DNA of 8,075 bases from Bacteroidales bacterium UBA4347 (GTDB taxonomy: Bacteria > Bacteroidota > Bacteroidia > Bacteroidales > P3): positions 1 through 8,075 of the forward strand of contig DGTB01000089.1 in NCBI GenBank assembly GCA_002394185.1, in the 5' to 3' direction. The notes beneath the pieces are model-generated. The model saw nothing but the letters and a program-made list of their open reading frames with translations, ran no database searches and had not been told where the DNA came from. This document shows positions 6,787 to 8,075 of the stretch, piece after piece (within the stretch, counting starts at the first letter, position 1; each line of letters begins with the position of its first letter). The translations under genes were made by a program, and so were the position numbers.

Positions 6787-7444
6787 ACTCACCGACGTAC
6801 GCAACGAATACCTCCGCCGCCTCTCGCTCACCGACGGTTCCCTGCTCGCGCTCATCGAGCAGCACATCACCGCGCGCATGGGCAAGATGCTGCGCCCGCG
6901 GCTGCTGCTGCTTGCCGCCGACACCCTCGGCCAGGCCGAAAGCCGCCGCACCACGCTCCTGGCCGTGGCCGTGGAGATGCTCCACAACGCCTCTCTGCTC
7001 CACGACGACGTCATCGACCACTCCGACTCGCGCCGCGGACAGCCCTCGGCCAACGCCCGCTTCGGCAACACCGCCGCCGTTCTCGCCGGCGACTACCTGC
7101 TGGCGCAGGTGATGACCATCCTCCACGAGGTCAACGACCCCGACGCCGCCTCGCTCGTCAACCGCACCGTCACCACCATGGTCGAAGCCGAGCTGCTGCA
7201 GCTGAGTGTCAGAAATGATGACACCTACCTCCGCATCATCGACGGCAAAACGGCCTCGCTCTTCGCCTGCGCCTGTGCCCTCGGCAACCCCGAATACTAC
7301 GACTTCGGGCTCCACTACGGCCGCCTCTTCCAGCTCCGCGACGACGTGGCCGACCACGAGGACACTCCCTTCACCGCCACCCTCATCGAGCAGGAGCAAT
7401 CCGCCCTCGCTGCAATAAAACACCACCTTCCGGTACAAATTTGA
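6770..7444 (+). CDS. Short polyprenyl synthetase family protein
   Basis: This 224-residue member of the trans-isoprenyl diphosphate synthase family would extend an allylic diphosphate with isopentenyl diphosphate. It keeps the core motifs: GKMLRPR (Arg42, Arg44), the first aspartate-rich motif DDVID at 79-83 followed by SRRG, Lys160 in DGKTASLF, and the second aspartate-rich motif DDVAD at 191-195. Full-length relatives are about 320 residues. Here only 29 residues follow DDVAD, and the usual GK...D...GK-TLP region and most C-terminal helices are missing. The tail 'EQSALAAIKHHLP' resembles the helix ending in LP near the C-terminus of longer enzymes, so an internal deletion is plausible. The ATG at 6770 lies within the end of dapA (17-base overlap). 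Possible roles are a short-chain synthase, a heteromeric subunit, or a decaying gene. Product length is not predictable. Confidence 0.85.
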   Translation: MNLEVRLTDVRNEYLRRLSLTDGSLLALIEQHITARMGKMLRPRLLLLAADTLGQAESRRTTLLAVAVEMLHNASLLHDDVIDHSDSRRGQPSANARFGNTAAVLAGDYLLAQVMTILHEVNDPDAASLVNRTVTTMVEAELLQLSVRNDDTYLRIIDGKTASLFACACALGNPEYYDFGLHYGRLFQLRDDVADHEDTPFTATLIEQEQSALAAIKHHLPVQI

Positions 7445-7485
7445 AAATGAGTCATCAATCAATCCGAAAATAAAAAAAAACAGTC

Positions 7486-7983
7486 ATGAAAAAGATTCTT
7501 ATCGCCATTGTCAGCCTCTTCTTCGCCGGCAACCTCGTCGCCCAGAACGCCACCCTCCCGCAGAACATCGCCCTCCGCACCCTCGACGGAGAAAGCGTCC
7601 AGTCGTCTGTCATCCAGAACGATGGCAAGCCTGTCATCATCTCCTTCTGGGCCACATGGTGCAAGCCCTGCAACCTGGAGCTCAACAACATCAAGGAAGT
7701 CTATGAGGAATGGCAGGAAGAGACCGGCGTCAAGCTCGTAGCCGTCTCCATCGACGACGCGCGCTCCGCCAACCGTGTCAAACCCCACGTTGAAGCCAAC
7801 GACTGGCCCTACGAGGTCTACCTCGACCAGAACCGCGATTTTGCCCGCGCCCTCAACGCCGGCAACAACCCACCCTACACCTACCTCATCAACGGCGAAG
7901 GCGAGATCGTGTGGCAACACACCGGCTATCTCCCCGGTGCCGAAGACGAGCTCATCGAGAAAGTGCGCGAACTCCTGAAATAA
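7486..7983 (+). CDS. TlpA-like periplasmic thiol-disulfide protein
   Basis: This 165-residue thioredoxin-fold protein has a cleavable signal peptide (MKKILIAIVSLFFAGNLVA, about residues 1-19) and no lipobox cysteine, so it is probably soluble in the periplasm. The redox motif is WCKPC, Cys59 and Cys62, following ISFWATW. The predicted cis-proline is Pro130 in NPPYTYLI, and the typical INGEGEIVWQHTGY strand pair follows. These are its only two cysteines. Such proteins transfer electrons to disulfides of exported proteins; the specific partner is unknown. It starts 41 bases after the polyprenyl synthetase, behind an A-rich stretch with no clear promoter, so it may be the last visible gene of the operon. 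An alternative is a peroxiredoxin-like role, but the CxxC motif favours TlpA/ResA type. Confidence 0.92.
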   Translation: MKKILIAIVSLFFAGNLVAQNATLPQNIALRTLDGESVQSSVIQNDGKPVIISFWATWCKPCNLELNNIKEVYEEWQEETGVKLVAVSIDDARSANRVKPHVEANDWPYEVYLDQNRDFARALNAGNNPPYTYLINGEGEIVWQHTGYLPGAEDELIEKVRELLK

Positions 7984-8005
7984 AGCCTTTTATACATCAT
8001 CACCA

Positions 8006-8061
8006 TTGGGGGGTCTGCTCCGACCAAAGACGGGGCAAACTCCCCTTTCTTACGCCCCCGA
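8006..8061 (+). other. G/C-run-rich stretch with potential three-stem fold downstream of tlpA
   Basis: Bases 7984-8075 contain no recognisable gene. Within them TTGGGGG (8006-8012) can pair with CCCCCGA (8055-8061), enclosing two small hairpins: GTCT/AGAC (8013-8016 with 8028-8031, reading C8031 with G8013) and GGGG/CCCC (8032-8035 with 8042-8045, loop CAAACT). The second is followed by TTTCTT, so it could serve as a weak terminator for tlpA. The stems are short and the pairing is by eye. The stretch could equally be a repeat element or the edge of a further gene outside the window. Confidence 0.3.
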
Positions 8062-8075
8062 TACGGCCGTTCTTA

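Noticed and set aside
5914..7071. Minus-strand open frame of 385 codons opposite dapA and the polyprenyl synthetase gene
   Set aside because: It crosses two well-supported genes, is low in complexity with no recognisable motifs, and is explained by GC-rich third positions on the + strand.
7345..7485. Frameshift hiding the missing C-terminus of the polyprenyl synthetase
   Set aside because: Only 41 bases lie between its stop and tlpA, and I see no KGK...TLP-like coding in other frames nearby, so the missing region is absent rather than shifted out of frame.
1..8075. A dedicated novel defence or mobile system
   Set aside because: All complete genes are metabolic, maintenance or envelope families on one strand with uniform codon style; no nuclease-effector, toxin-antitoxin, integrase or phage gene is visible.

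Overview
The window reads as a chromosomal segment of a GC-rich member of the Bacteroidales (Bacteroidota), probably from a gut or other anaerobic community. The grounds are: a peptidase ending in a type IX secretion sorting domain; a promoter matching the Bacteroidota pattern TTTG-N19-TAnnTTTG; two protein families that I recall mainly from Bacteroidota (DUF6427-like and DUF6913-like); and a ferredoxin-dependent 2-oxoacid oxidoreductase, an anaerobic enzyme. All genes lie on the + strand. The large minus-strand open frames are shadows of GC-rich codons.

Bases 1-1485 hold the end of one transcription unit: the 3' part of korA and the complete korB, which encode 2-oxoglutarate:ferredoxin oxidoreductase. 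It closes with a strong intrinsic terminator. AT-rich heptad-periodic repeats lie on both sides of korB. The upstream one encodes the last residues and stop of korA; the downstream one sits between the korB stop and the terminator.

Bases 1495-7983 look like a second unit of seven genes. A promoter at 1495-1525 is followed by a secreted subtilisin-like (S8) peptidase with a type IX sorting domain, a polytopic membrane protein (DUF6427-like), rnhB (RNase HII), a DUF6913-like protein, dapA (lysine/diaminopimelate synthesis), an unusually short polyprenyl synthetase, and a periplasmic TlpA-like thiol-disulfide protein. Gaps run from 41 bases down to overlaps of 7 and 17 bases, so the genes are probably co-transcribed. 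Several have envelope roles (protease export, peptidoglycan precursor, isoprenoid carrier, periplasmic redox), but a single shared pathway is not demonstrated.

After tlpA, bases 7984-8075 hold no recognisable gene. They contain a G/C-run-rich stretch that can be drawn as a three-stem fold and may be a repeat or structured RNA.

I see no phage, defence, CRISPR, tRNA or insertion-sequence signature. Most of the window is ordinary. The best leads are the roughly 100-residue-short polyprenyl synthetase with intact catalytic motifs, the heptad repeats around korB, the structured 3' tail, and the operon's two genes of unknown function.
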